Of a DNA stretch of 64,000 nt, positions 24,061 through 37,028 are shown piece after piece (within the stretch, counting starts at the first letter, position 1; each line of letters opens with the position of its first letter). Source of the DNA: Rhytidiadelphus loreus (lineage: Eukaryota; Streptophyta; Bryopsida; Hypnales; Hylocomiaceae); the NCBI GenBank assembly GCA_947034895.1, contig OX344762.1, positions 49,951,087 through 50,015,086 of the forward strand, in the 5' to 3' direction. The position numbers were made by a program, and so were the translations under genes. The notes below the pieces were generated by a model, which was given only the letters and a program-made list of their open reading frames with translations, was not told the origin of the DNA and searched no databases.

Positions 24061-27000
24061 CGCTAGCTGCGGTTGTACAGATTTTTAATTTTTTTTGGGA
24101 GGGGGAGCGGGGGGCGGGGAGGAGGCAAGTTGGGTTTGATATATCACACGGCCTGGTGGGCATGATGAGCGGCCCCTCTGTCGTGGCTAGTGGCACATGC
24201 AGACCACCTGCTGGTCAGCTCATCATCTTCCGCTTGTCACCCATCAACCCAGCTCCGCACAACCCCGATCATTTCACCTCTGCACATGGACCAACTTCCT
24301 GGCAAAGGCGCCTTCCACATCACGCCTCTCAAAAACAGGAAACAGAAAAACAGGCAAAAAAAATTAGGAAAAACAAAGGAAAGACAAAGGAGAAAAAAAA
24401 AGGATCAAGAGGTTCGTTGAATTGCAGACCGACCCTTCGGGCCTTCTTCATGTCTTGGCATTGCTGCTTGCAATGACCTAGCTAGCTCCCTGCAGCAGAC
24501 TCACACTAGCATTACTCCTAACAGCTCATCATTCCGTCCCTTGTCGGACTCTTCTGGCGTGGAGTGCTCTTCGCAGCCTTAACTTATCACCCCACCTCTG
24601 CCAGCTCCGTCCTGGATGATCAGTCTGTGCAATGATAAGAAAAAGGGCAACAAAAGAAAAAGAAAAAACTCTTTCGGAACCCACACTGATGGAGTTTTCG
24701 ATGGGGTGGGGATCGGGGAATATCAAAAAATGAGGTGATCGATTTCACGGAGTTCGTTAGTGGGGGAAACTGCATTTATTGGGGAAGCGGTACTTTGACT
24801 ACACTGGTCGGTCAAAGCGTGCAGACGGCATTGAATCACAGGAATGATTAGTCTGGGTATTAATGAGAAGAAAATAGCTCAGCAACAGGGGAAAAAACAA
24901 TTCACTCCTTCAGTTGTTCCGTCTCGGCCTGCACTAAGTTAATGGGATTGGGGATACTGGAATTTTTCTTACGGGATGTTAGAATTCGTTAAGAGTGGAT
25001 TAAACTGAAACTCACTGCGTTTTATTTAAAAAGGTTTTTGAACAGACAGGTCACACCAGACGACATTTAATCGCATGTGTGGGAGTACGTCTGCCCTCTG
25101 ACAGATCAGATGATTCATTTGCGCAGTCTAGGACTCTAGGCTAGCTAGCTCGAGGTGTGCACACAACATTGGGTAAGATTAGAGTAGGCTTTTTCTGCGA
25201 GAGTGAGGCCATGGGGGACCAGTTGGGTTCGTTCTAACGAGTATTCTACCCTTTGTTCACAAGAAAATTATCATGACGAAATGCATCATTGAAGAAGTGG
25301 ACCCACGAGGAATCTGAAGAACTGCGGAACTAGTGGGTCGTGAGGAACTGAGGCGCAGCCATCTTTAAGTTTCTCTCGGCTGCGAACAGTGGCTACTTCG
25401 TCAACTATATATGATGGATCGGAGCTTGTACTACACTAATTCTTAAATAATTAGCCTTGTTTTCAATAGAAAAGGAGGTCTTGGGAAACTAAGTTTGCGA
25501 CAGTGCCAAAGAGTACGGTTCCAAAGACCCATGCCTGTGCACACCAACTTGACTTGGATCTTGAATGCCAATACATTATGTTAGATATCTCCACTAATTT
25601 GAGTAATTTCTCGACATTTGACACTATGTTGAAATATTTACTGTTACTGTACAAGAATGCACTACTTTTGAATTAGGTGTTGTTGTAATCGGGACTCATG
25701 AAACCCCATGCGTACAAATGGAAATATCTATAGAAGTATTTGTTGACTTTGATGGCTTGTAAAGTAACTTTCTTGGGATAAGGCAACCTAATTGTTAAGG
25801 CAACCTAATTTCACTATTTAGTGTACACAAAATACTTATAAACATACTGTAATTCGCATCATGCTCGTGAAGCACCTGCAAGGGTCGCTTGTGAAGCAAG
25901 AATAGAGCGCCATACAGGCTTGCAACAAGCCTGTGGACCAATCAATCATTCTATAATTCTGAGTTCAAGTCTTTTGCAAGTATCTAAGAATAACAGACCT
26001 ATTTTATTCTTTGGTCCTTTCGTGAGTGAGGTGGCCAATAGACGAAAAGAGCGCCTTTCACGTTTTGGGCTCTGCAGGGGACGTCCATTACCCGAAGTGG
26101 AACTTGACCCATTCTTTCCTGTCAAGGCCACCCCGCCGCACTGGGAAGCCTGAGTGTCTGACTCATGGTTCTTTTTCTCTCTTTTTTTCCCCATTTTTTT
26201 AATCCACCGTCACGTTTCGAAGGAGAAAATAAGAGAGCGCCTTCAAGATATCTTTTTTGGACGCAATTGAAGGCACCTTGCATGCCAGGTTCGATCTCAA
26301 GTGAGGAGCTGCAGCTTATATATTACTTGGGACTGTTTGATCGACTATGAAATCCTGTGCAGACGTTGTGAGATCTACAGTCCATTGACCCAAAATAGGA
26401 GAGAATGTTTGTGGGATATTTTTTTTACTGCCCAGTGAGGGTCGGGAGAGATATTTCTGGCCATGCTTCAATAGTAGACCCACGTTCACTCACTCCAATA
26501 TAGCAAGCGATATCTCAATGAGTTTTTTCTACTCTAAACTATGAAATAAAATACGGCAAAAACTGAAATAGGCTCACTTAGCGTTCGTTGTCGAGCTAAC
26601 AGGGGGAACAGACTGGAATTCGTTGTGAAATGGAGAATATTTAGAGGCAGTGAGAGAGGGTTTTGGGATGCGTGATTGGATCAGAACGAATCGAATCCTG
26701 AGGGGCACTCTGAAGGTGAGCATCGTGACACAGTGTTGTGTGTGTGGGAGGAGCGGCAGCAATGGAATTGAAGCGCCTGTTTGTTTTTTTAATCTTTTTT
26801 TCGGCACCAATGGAAGAATCGAGTGCACAGAAATTGTAAGTTTATTGATCTGTAGAATCGGCTGCTGCTGTGCAACATGCTCACTCTTCAGTTGCGCAGA
26901 GCATCTGAGTGACGACGCTGACAAGTGAACATCACTTCTCGACTACTGTACAATATGGACACTGGACAGTGTACAGTACACTCCTCTGAATCTGCCCACA

Positions 27001-28734
27001 CACAGGCACACAGGCACACACACACACTCTTTTCTCGGAGTACGGAAAGGTAGGCAACTAGGCATTAGCTTAGCTTAGCTTACATCCTGATTTCTGAACC
27101 CTGAAAGGACAGACCAAGCCCGGCTCGAGAGGTGTTTTGAAAAGTCAAACCTGAATTTCACATAGGTCTTGGTTTTGGAAAGTCAAACTTGACTGAATTT
27201 CATGTAGTCCTTAGATTTTTAAATGTCTCTTAACCCTGAAACTCTCCAAGCCTTTTTTACCCATCAAATTCAACTCAAAATTGCCATTTCTATTGCAAAG
27301 TGCAAAAAAAAGTTAATTAAACTTTTTTTACATATCTAATTGTAGGATCTTGCACTAAGTTGGTATGAAAATGTGTGGAAGAAATTTTAGGAACTTTGAT
27401 TGCATGAATTGCAAGATATTTGTGTTTGAAGTGAAGAAAACCAGATTTTTTTGTACCTTGCATGGCTAAATTTTAGGGTTTTGAAACTTCTTAGCTTAAA
27501 ATTTTTGCACTATACATGTTGAATTTAAAAAAAGAAACTATGCTGAAGAATTGAGTTGAAAGTTTAGGGAAAAAAAATTAAAAAAAACACATGCTTGGTT
27601 TTTAGTTCTTTAAAAAATTGTTAAGTAGAAGTAGGTTGAAGATTGAATGAAAAAACTAAATTGTTAATAGCTCTAAGATGGAATTAATTGAAACACAATA
27701 ATAAATGTCAATGGTGAGATTATTCTAGCAAGTGAACTTATCTCTATAAAACAATTATTTTTGAAAAATTGTGAAAATTGCATTAAAAAATGAATCCTAT
27801 AAATTATTTTTTCAAGTAGATATTTAGATTGCCCCCTAAACAAGATTGTCTACAACTTTCTCATTATTACTCAAATTAGAATGAATCAAATCTTTCCATG
27901 TAGACAAGAGCATTTTCTATGAGAAACAAAATTTTGAAAATTTTATTTTGACTTTTTGTGATTTTTGGGGTGTTGCTTGACAAACCCCATTTTGGGCTTT
28001 GGGTGGCAAAACTTTTGCTTTCAAGCATCAATTGAAATTGAAATTATATTCCTATCTTCAAAAAGAGTTTCAAAATTTGCAGATTCCCAATTCAATTTTC
28101 TAACACGATATCAAATTCCTCAAATAGTGTGGAAGACAAACATTTTTTCTTAAAAGTTTCAAAAGTTGAAACTTCACCTTTTGGAACTATTATTAAATGC
28201 CACTATTGTCACTATTTTGAACATTATGATCTTGAAGATGCAAAAGAATCATGCTTTGAAAAATGGTGAAGAAGTAGACATTCATGGTAGGTACAAGATC
28301 CTACAATTAGAAGTTGCAAAAGAGATCACAAATTTGATCACTCCATCTTGTTTACAATATGTGTTGTTTTGTAATAGTTTTGCTCAAAAACACCCTGAAA
28401 ACTTTAGGGGTTAAATTGTATAGGGCTCTCCAATTTTTTTTAATCACCTCTCTAATTTTGTACAATCATCCCAAAAATAAAAATCTGAGAGAATGGGGGC
28501 TAATATGCATGTACTGTATTTTGACACAAATGAAAGGCTCTCAGTCTACTGCAGAGGGTTTAGTAACATCAACCCAAAGTTTTTTTTGGACATATATATG
28601 GTTTTGTTTGGACATGAAAGTTGATAGAAGAAAATGAAGAAATGGTCCAATCTTCCAGTTTGATTAATTGAACGTGTCCGGTTGTTGCAAAAAAATCTCA
28701 CTATTTGCACTTTGCAAAGAAGTCAGACTGATTG
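24061..28734. other. Gene-free region
   Basis: Apart from the dispersed repeat at 25580, no supported gene was found. A (CA)n-rich stretch lies at about 26997-27030. The 24100-26900 interval is less AT-rich than its surroundings, so it could hold non-coding transcripts or exons too short to recognise, but nothing in it can be named. Confidence 0.45.
25580..25835 (-). repeat. Dispersed repeat inverted relative to 30955-31092
   Basis: The reverse complement of about 25600-25710 matches 30960-31050 through TCATGAGTCCC(G/A)ATTACAACAA, AGTAGTGCATTC and TAGTGTCAAATGT. A fragment of the TA-flanked MITE lies just after it (CAACCTAATTTCACTATTTAGTG before TA at about 25830). Confidence 0.6.
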
Positions 28735-28925
28735 TGATGTTTTTGTATTTTTCTTTTCTTTTTTGATACACATGAATGATTGTGCAATTGTAATTGTGAT
28801 GTTTTGGTTGTTTTTGTTTTCTTTTTTGATACATATGAATGATTGTGCAATTGTAATTGTGATGTTTTGGTTGTTTTTGTTTTCTTTCTTGATACATATG
28901 AATGATTGTGCAAGTGTAGAAGTTG
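28735..28925. repeat. 63-bp tandem repeat, about three copies
   Basis: GATACA(C/T)ATGAATGATTGTGC recurs at 28765, 28828 and 28891, an exact 63-bp period. Each unit ends in a pyrimidine-rich TTTTCTTTTTT-like tract. The period is divisible by three, so ORFs stay open on both strands, but their peptides are simple repeats and are not supported as genes. Confidence 0.85.
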
Positions 28926-31900
28926 TGAGAGACAACCATATATCTTGTTCCAATCTCCAGTCGTACAGCATCTAGCTAGCAGAGGAGGAGACCGGAAGAG
29001 GGAGACTTGCTTGGAATGCTCAACAGAACATAATTCAACGTGGAATAAAATCCCTTTGGGAAGGCAATGACACACTCGAACGACTACCATTCATGCAAAT
29101 AATGTGGGTTTGTTGGTTTTGTAGGAAACCTAGACGATGTTACTCGGTTGGATTTGCACACCTACCAAATCCACCGCCCTATGAATTAAACCTGATCAAA
29201 TTTTTCTCAAAACGATGGAGCTTCAATTCAACGACATACAAATGATTCAAAGCGCCTGGAAATCTAATGTCGCCTCTCCAGTCAAAGCTTTGGGTTTCGA
29301 TTTGCAACATATTCAACGCACATGATTCAGAGCATGGATTTTAACGTAGAATAATTCTCTTATATATGCTCATGAAATGAAACTGAACTTTCATTGTAGA
29401 GCAGCTTAAGATGCTCATGAACTGAACTGTCATTGTAGACAAGAGCTCTCGAGACGTACACAAAGCGCACAAGTGGAAGTTCGGAGCCCCATTCATAGAA
29501 TTGCCAGTGCATTGCAACCTCACTCGATCGTCAGGCAAGCAGCTCGTTTGCATGACTTCTAATTGGGTACCACTCTAAATATCGTATCAAATACGTACGA
29601 CACAGTAGAATTGCGCATCCTTTTTTACTGTATACGAAAGGCCACTTCCCATTTAAAGAAAGACTCCAGTTGCTAATTCCGTCGGTCTCATCATCAAAGT
29701 TACAAAGCTGCTGTAGACTTGCAGAATATCCCTCCCGAACGCTCCCGTGAGTCCCGCCATCCAGTGAGATAAGTAAAGAAGATTTGACTTCCTGCTATTT
29801 CAGCCTCGCCATGCTGAGTTTACTATCTTGAGTTTTTGTACCATGTCCAGGAGTACAGCCTCAAAGCGGCACTGATGTTTGCCTTCTTTGGTACAGCCCC
29901 AATTTATTGTCTACAGTGCCAAACTGTAGATTGATACATAGTGTTGTAGTACAGCAGACTGGATTCCAAAGAAAGAAAAGTCGTGCAGTGCTATTTCTCA
30001 TCAAAACTTTACGAAGATGCAGCGACCGGGGATTCCCTTGCGAGCCTGCCTCCGGACGGAATGCGCATCCAGGGAGATTATAGAAATAAAGTGACTTCCT
30101 GACACGTGATGAGTCTTGCCCCGGAGACCCTCACTCACGGCCCTCACTGGCTGAAGTGAGAAACAGAGAAACAGAGAAACTCCATCTTTAGAGGAGCGCT
30201 GGCTTTTTGCATGATGGCATACTATTACAGAATCACTTCTACTCTACTACACTTAAGGTAAACCAGCCTATGACAGGCAAATCTCCTATGACATGCTCCT
30301 AGAGAACTACCCATTACAGTCTTAAATCAACTCATGACAAACTTTTTCCAATAAATGGGGTTAGAACTACATTTGATTAATTTGTGGCCATAATCAAAGC
30401 CTTGAAAAATGGTCATGAAGTTATTGGTAACTGTCTTAGGACACTTACCCATTTTCAGTGTAAATTGGTAGTAAAAAGTTATTTTGTAATTCTTTCATGT
30501 CATGTCCATATTAGGAAATCTTGGAGCCATGTTAGAAAATGTTTTGATTGCATTAGGTGGTTAGATGACCATCATGGAAACACTTTTCTGCTGATTTGGG
30601 GTAGTCTACAGACTCTTTAAAGCCAACTGCACAACAGTCTTCAAAAATTCATAAAAAATTCATTTTTTGTCCAAAAAATAAAATTTCACTTGCTCTCTGC
30701 ATTCCTTATGATTATCTTCATAGAGAATTTTTTTTTAATTTTTTTCAAAAATGTGAACATGGCAAACCCTGGAATTATTTGTTTTCCGCGCATGAATGTT
30801 TTTGCAAATTTTTAATTCATTTTTGCGATCAGAGACCCCAAATTAGTCTATAGAGGTCAAGAGTATACCCTAGAATGGTCCAAAATAGGGGGCTTTTTTT
30901 TTACAAGCACCCTTGGTAAGGCCGAGCGAGGGGGTCAATCCACCCTGATCTATACATGGAGGTTCATGAGTCCCAATTACAACAATACCTAATTCAAAAA
31001 AGTAGTGCATTCAGATTGTATAGTAACAATAAATAGTGTCAAATGTTGAGAAATTAGTGTGGGGCAACCTAATTTCTCAGTTCAGTGTAGTCTACTCTAT
31101 GCCCACAACAGTCCAACATCCTATACTCCCGCACTAAAACTCATGTACTACCTCCATCCCACTAAAAAAAACTCCGCATCCAACATTGTACGTGTACCAC
31201 TAAACTACTCCATTTATTGACTTTGATTGTTGATCAAGTGATTGTGGAATTCAAATCCTCATAGTAAAGAGTTGAATTGAGAATGTAGAAGAAAAATAAT
31301 TATTTAAAAACAAAAAATAAATTCATACAATGAAAAAATTGTTAAGTGAAAGTAGGTACTCGATGGAAGGAAAAATCGAATTGTTAATAGTTCAAAACAA
31401 GAATTGAAAGTGTGTCAAGCCTAATAGCAAGATTGCTTTAGAAAGTAATCTACACCCTATGGATATTTTTGTTTTAAAATTGAATTGAAACACAAATCCT
31501 ATACTTTATTTTTTTTAGAAAGATGTCCTAATGACCGCAAGACAAGATTCTTCATAACTTTCACATCACTTATCCAAATGGATAAATCAAATCTCTAAAA
31601 AATTGACATAAACATATTCTAAAAGAAAGGAAAAAAAAGTAGAAAAATTTCGAGTATTTTCATTTTTTATGTTGCTTGGAGTCGAGCATTTTGAGTTTAG
31701 AAGGTCGTTATTTATTCTCCTAAGCATTGTAATGTAAAGTTTCATATATTCAACAAAAATCCAAGACAACTATTATATGGGGGTTATTCCTTTAGGAAAG
31801 GTCAATAAGTCTATTGTATCGTAACTATGGTCACTTGTTTTGTATTTTGAATATGTATGTAATTTGATTTAAGATTTGTTTTGGGATTAAACAAAGAAAC

Positions 31901-32055
31901 CACACTTATAAGTCATATTGCCACAATCCATTCTATATGCTAAATATAATAGGCACAATGAATGCAACCCCACTCCTATACAGTATTTTGGCTCATGTGT
32001 CAAATTTACAATTGAATCCTTAGGTTGAGATCAATTTGTCATGCGACATGCAAGC
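28926..32055. other. Gene-free region
   Basis: The first 1.2 kb (to about 30200) has a more balanced composition. The rest is AT-rich. Apart from the repeat at 30955 nothing is supported. Confidence 0.45.
30955..31092 (+). repeat. Dispersed repeat ending in a TA-MITE fragment
   Basis: This is the inverted partner of 25580-25835. It ends in GGGGCAACCTAATTTCTCAG and TTCAGTG before TA, which is the right end of the MITE family also seen at 20049-20151. Part of its interior (GAGAAATTAGTG) is shared with that copy too. Confidence 0.6.
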
Positions 32056-32418
32056 CATTAGAGAAAAAATGAGGCCTCCGAAGGGCTACTCCAGGATTAG
32101 TTGAACAACCCTCCCATCTTTTTTTTTGGCAAAATTTCCCCCCACCCCCTAAAATCACCCACCTCAAACCTGCAATTTTCAATGCTGTCAGTGGCACAAG
32201 AACCCAATTTTACATTTTTTTTTCCCTCAAAAAAAAAATTTAGTTGCAGGAAAAAAACTGAAAAAAAAAATTTAGTCGTTAGGGCTGACTACTCCGGCAA
32301 TATTCACCTAAGCTGACTTTCCTCTGTAGCTAGATTCCGGACAGGGACTACTTTGAAAACAATAGCCTTATTTGGTCACTCTGGAGTAGCCCTTTGGAGG
32401 CCTCTTTTTTTTCTAATG
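32056..32418. mobile_element. 363-bp MITE-like element
   Basis: The left arm CATTAGAGAAAAAATGAGGC...AAGGGCTACTCCAG is inverted at 32381-32418 (CTGGAGTAGCCCTTTGGAGG...TTCTAATG). The arms are about 40 bp. The interior holds A- and T-runs and no coding region. The target duplication was not resolved. Confidence 0.65.
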
Positions 32419-32668
32419 ACTATCTAACGTAATCAATTGCCAAGTTATGTATTTGAAATACAATAAATTATAGGATGATATAGCTTCTTTAATTCTATAA
32501 AATATCCTCCTATCCTAGGCCGTAAAGTAATTACTAGTCTATTTACAATTTTAAGATGTCAAAAAAAATTGTATTTCTAAATTATTTGCACCACATGCAT
32601 GGCATGAAAGTTTTTTTTTTTTTGGTTCACATTAGAAGAATTCTAGGGTCTCTAGAGGGCTGCCTCGT

Positions 32669-32706
32669 GGTGACAGACCAAGCTATTTCAAGCTTGGTCT
32701 GTCACC
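32669..32706. other. Near-perfect short hairpin
   Basis: GGTGACAGACCAAGCT is followed after a 6-base loop by its exact inverse, AGCTTGGTCTGTCACC. The 16-bp stem is GC-balanced and stands out from the AT-rich surroundings. It could be a small MITE core or a structured RNA. Confidence 0.6.
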
Positions 32707-34820
32707 CCAAAAAGTGTCGCACCTTTGGTGTCAACCAAGGTGAATATCTCAAAATCTGCCAGTTTTTGCAATTTTTTAAATTTATTCCAGCCTGAATTTT
32801 ATTTTTTTATAAATTTTTAGTTAACTTTTTATTCATTAATTTTGATTTCTGTATTGCTGCCATTGCAGATAGGGGGAAAACGATTTTTTTTACAAAAAAC
32901 AAACAAATTTCAGGGTCCCTTAAGGATTGCGGAGCAACACTCTTGAGACCCCATATTTTCTTTAATGGCTCGATCTTCATGTGAGCTCATTTGCTCCTAC
33001 TTTATCTAGTCAATTTGCCTAAGCTTCAATTGAATTAGATTAATTTGTCTTGACACCCTCTTATAACCACACGACTTTCAATCCTACCCTATGATCATCC
33101 CCATTCACTTCTTTATCTAGCTAAGCACTAAGTTCATCTTGACTTGCCAAAATCCTAGGCTACACTATCAATTTGACATAGGCTATAATATTGCAACCAA
33201 ATTAGGCTCACAATTACACAAAAACAAAGGCAAATTCAACTCCTTGATATTTCATTTGTAGATTTGATTCAATTAACTTCTATCATAGAGCATTATACAT
33301 CCAAATTTGAATTAACACAAAGATCCAAATTGGAATATTTGTCATACATAAATTATTCGCTTAGGATATTGATGTATAAACATAGCTAGACAACAATTAG
33401 TTTCATTAAATTACCTAACACTCTTGCTCAATTACTCAATATCTCTATCAATTTATTTCAAGACTACTCGATGGCTTACTTCACTCCCCAGCTAATTGAC
33501 CTTCAATCCACTATTAGTTTGTTCATATTGCTACTAAGTCACAATTTGACCATTAATCCATTAGTACACACTATGATAAATACTAAACAATGTATGCACT
33601 CAGTCTAACAATTTATGTTGCCATTCACTCATAGTGGACATAATCTCACTCAACAATTAGACTTTAAATCATTTTTATAATACTTGGGTAACTTGAATAA
33701 GCAATTAATTCACTCACTCCACAATTAATTCCATCAACTTCACGAGATCACACACCGGAAAATGGTTTGTACTCACATTGCATAGATGAAATGGCACGCA
33801 TTGCAATTTTTCATTCATACAAACACACTACAACACTTCCTTCATTATCTAATACATCTATTTGTCCTCCATTTCTTATTTGTAATTGAACCTAAAGAAT
33901 TATAGTTTCAATTTGACTTTCTCTCTAATTTGCAATCACAATGCATCTCCCAAGTTAATTTGACTCATACTCACAACTAGATTCAAGTTACTCCATTTAA
34001 CTAACCTGATCAACTAATCTTTTCTAGTCTATTAGCTCCTCTAGTTCACACTCCAATATTGCCAATTTAACACACTCAAGCTTCAATAATTCCACAATTT
34101 TTCACACACAATGTCCAACGGATAGAGGCTTGAACCCTTGGCATTTCTATAATTAAACACAACAATTTGATCTCTCCTATGACTTGGCAATTTATCACTC
34201 TATAGTCATTGTACACCACAACGGTACAATTGAATCAACCACGAGCAATTTCTAGCAATTTCAAATGCACATGTACACAATACAAGTCACCCATAGGGAC
34301 CAACTCTTGGAAATTTGTTCACTTAAGCAACTTAATAACTTATCACATAACTCTCTCAATACAACATAGTTGAATTGACAAATACAACACATAGTAAAGA
34401 CAACCAATTTGCAAAATGATAACTAAAAAATATATTCATGAGTTGAGCACAAGTTTTACAAATGAGTCATACCACCTATATGAACTGAAAAATAAACTAA
34501 TGGACCTTTAGACAAAGAGTCCCAACATTGTGAAGCCTCACAATGAAAGGTTGCAAAGCCTATTTGTCCCCTTTCCTATCCCTGCCAATTAGTCTATTTC
34601 ATATCCATTGATTTGATTCTCGTATAGTATATATCCTAAAGCACATGATAATGAAAATAAATCATGTTGCTAACCCTATTCACACATCAATAGCCAAATA
34701 GACATAAAAATTAAAAAAATTAGCAACAACAAACACCAAATGACATAAAATTTGACATTATAAAAACTTGCTTGAACTTCTCTTGAAACACGATACCAAA
34801 CACACCAAGTTCTAGTTTCT
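32707..34820. other. AT-rich region without recognisable features
   Basis: Long diverged AT-rich DNA with no ORF of note on either strand and no inverted or tandem repeat that stands out. Confidence 0.5.
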
Positions 34821-34945
34821 TATTGCTTTCTCCATATGGATCCATATTGTTTACTAAAAAGATCCAATTTTTGTGCATATGGAGAAAGCAATACCAAGTT
34901 CTAGTTCCTTATTGCTTTCTCCATAAAGATCTTTTTAGTAAACAA
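34821..34945. repeat. Interleaved palindromes
   Basis: TATTGCTTTCTCCATATGG (34821) is inverted at 34875-34893, and TATTGCTTTCTCCATA recurs directly at 34910. ATTGTTTACTAAAAAGATC (34846) is inverted at 34926-34945. The two inverted pairs overlap, so alternative hairpins compete. Confidence 0.7.
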
Positions 34946-37028
34946 TACAAAGATTTGATGATAAACCATGGTTGGGGTACAATTGGTCAATGTCAAAGGA
35001 TATATAGGAAGTACCAATTTGCAATATTTGAGGAAAGTTTTGAGAGGCAAAAACAATCGCGCAACAATGAAATCAAGCCATACCAAGTAGTGAAGATGGA
35101 GTGCTTGTAGAAAGCAATAATTTGAATAGCAATAGCAATGCATTAGGATTTGGAGGGGCAGGGACTTCAAAAACAACATTGAAAGAAAATAATTTTGTAT
35201 TGCAAGACAAACGAGAGGAACATTAGCTTGTCAGGAGTGTATTGGTGATTTCACAAGGACCTATGAATGAAAACCAATATATTTCAAGGGGTGTTTTGGA
35301 AGAGAAATTTTGTAAACTATGACAAAAAGAGGCCTACTATGTTAATGGAGAGAAATATCTTGAATCCAATTGGAGTTAGGTCAAATACAAAGTGAACAAG
35401 TTTATTGGATGCCATAAACAAATTTTGGCGTTAGCCTTGCTAATATCGTGTTAATTGATGAACAAGGAGTTGTATTGAACAGAAAGTCAGAAGAACACAA
35501 AATTCACTTTGAACATTGATGACACATGGTGAAGTTGTATCCAAAAAGACTTCTAGGATGGCAAAGTTGGATCTCAAAATTTTGGTAGTTTCTAATAAAA
35601 AATGATAAATTTGAATTGAGTTTACAAGATTAGAGCTATAGTTGAAAAAATAATGAGATGAAGAGTGCATCAATGAGAGATGGAGCTCAAAAACAAAAAC
35701 GACAACGAACAACAATGATTCAAGCGCCTAGATCTACAAACATCCACAAAGTATGAGGCATGATTGGGCCACATCAAAATCTTGGGTTGCTGCAAGTGTA
35801 TGTAGTCATGCTTCTAGGTTGCCATGAGCTTCTTTCATTTACCATAAATTCTAGGACAACTAGCTCTTGATTTGCCTACAAAGTACAAATTCTAACCAAC
35901 AAACAAGTATATGAAGGCAAAACACTAGCCGGAATGGAGCTTGGATGTTGTCTAGATGCCACCAAATGACCAATACCATGACAAGATATAATGCCTTGGA
36001 TGGCATCAAAAAAAAAATTGTTAATGAAAGATCCTCAAATTGTAAGCCTTAGACATTATAGAAAAGGGTTTTGCATTTGGAAATGGATTCATGAGCATGA
36101 CTTACCAATTGTTTATGAGTTGAACTTTAATTTGTGGTGAATTCAAGCTAGATGGAGGCAAAGTTGGAAGGGGACCTTGAAGACTTTGATGGCAATTACA
36201 TTGCATCACTAATGCTTCTATGTACTAGTGATCTCACTATACCTAATTTCATGTTGCACCAATCATCTAGAGGGTAATGTAGTTGTAGAAACTAGCTAGC
36301 CTACATGAACAAGATCCCACATCAACTTGCTTAATAATACTGTTGTATGTTATTGTTCCGCCCTTGGAGTCCATCTCCCTTGTAGTGCAATGTTTCCATT
36401 GTGAACTTCTTGGACAACCAAAGCATGGGGTTATCATTGGCACAATTAGAATGAATGTAGAAGGCCATTCCACAATGGCAATTCACACATAATCCTTTTG
36501 TCCAATGTTGACTCATACCTTGGCAACAATGGATACCTAAGTGATTGCCAACAAGTTTTTTTTCCTTCATGAACCTATGCTAAATCCACCCTTGTTGTCA
36601 CGGATTAAGTGAGTGGATCCCATGACAACTGTATTCTGAATGATGAAAAAACTCAAATGGAGCTCAAACCAAACTCTAAACCTTACTTTGTTGGCCAATA
36701 GCCATTGAATTTGTATCCCCAATCCATAAATTTTACAACATGACAAATTCAACAAAAGATGGAAAATTTAATAGAAGAGGAATCAATACACTTTGTGTTA
36801 AAGTGATGGTATCATTCCAAATAACATGGGTTCTATAATGGCATGATGTAATTATGGATTTGGACCTAGTACCATTGCTAAGCCTTTATCAATATTAGTG
36901 TCTTTTTAGATATATATAGTATCATCATAATTCAAGAGTATAACTGTTCCTAAATGTTATGATATTTCAATTATGGTTCAATCTTAGTGATTGTCAAAAT
37001 ACATAAGATGACGTGAGGTCCTTTTAGC
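34946..37028. other. AT-rich region without recognisable features
   Basis: Short ORFs here lack any domain or coding bias. No repeats stand out. Confidence 0.45.

Noticed and set aside
28664..29090. ORFs of 91-129 residues over the 63-bp repeat
   Set aside because: Lys/Thr/Asn-rich repeat peptides produced by a period divisible by three.
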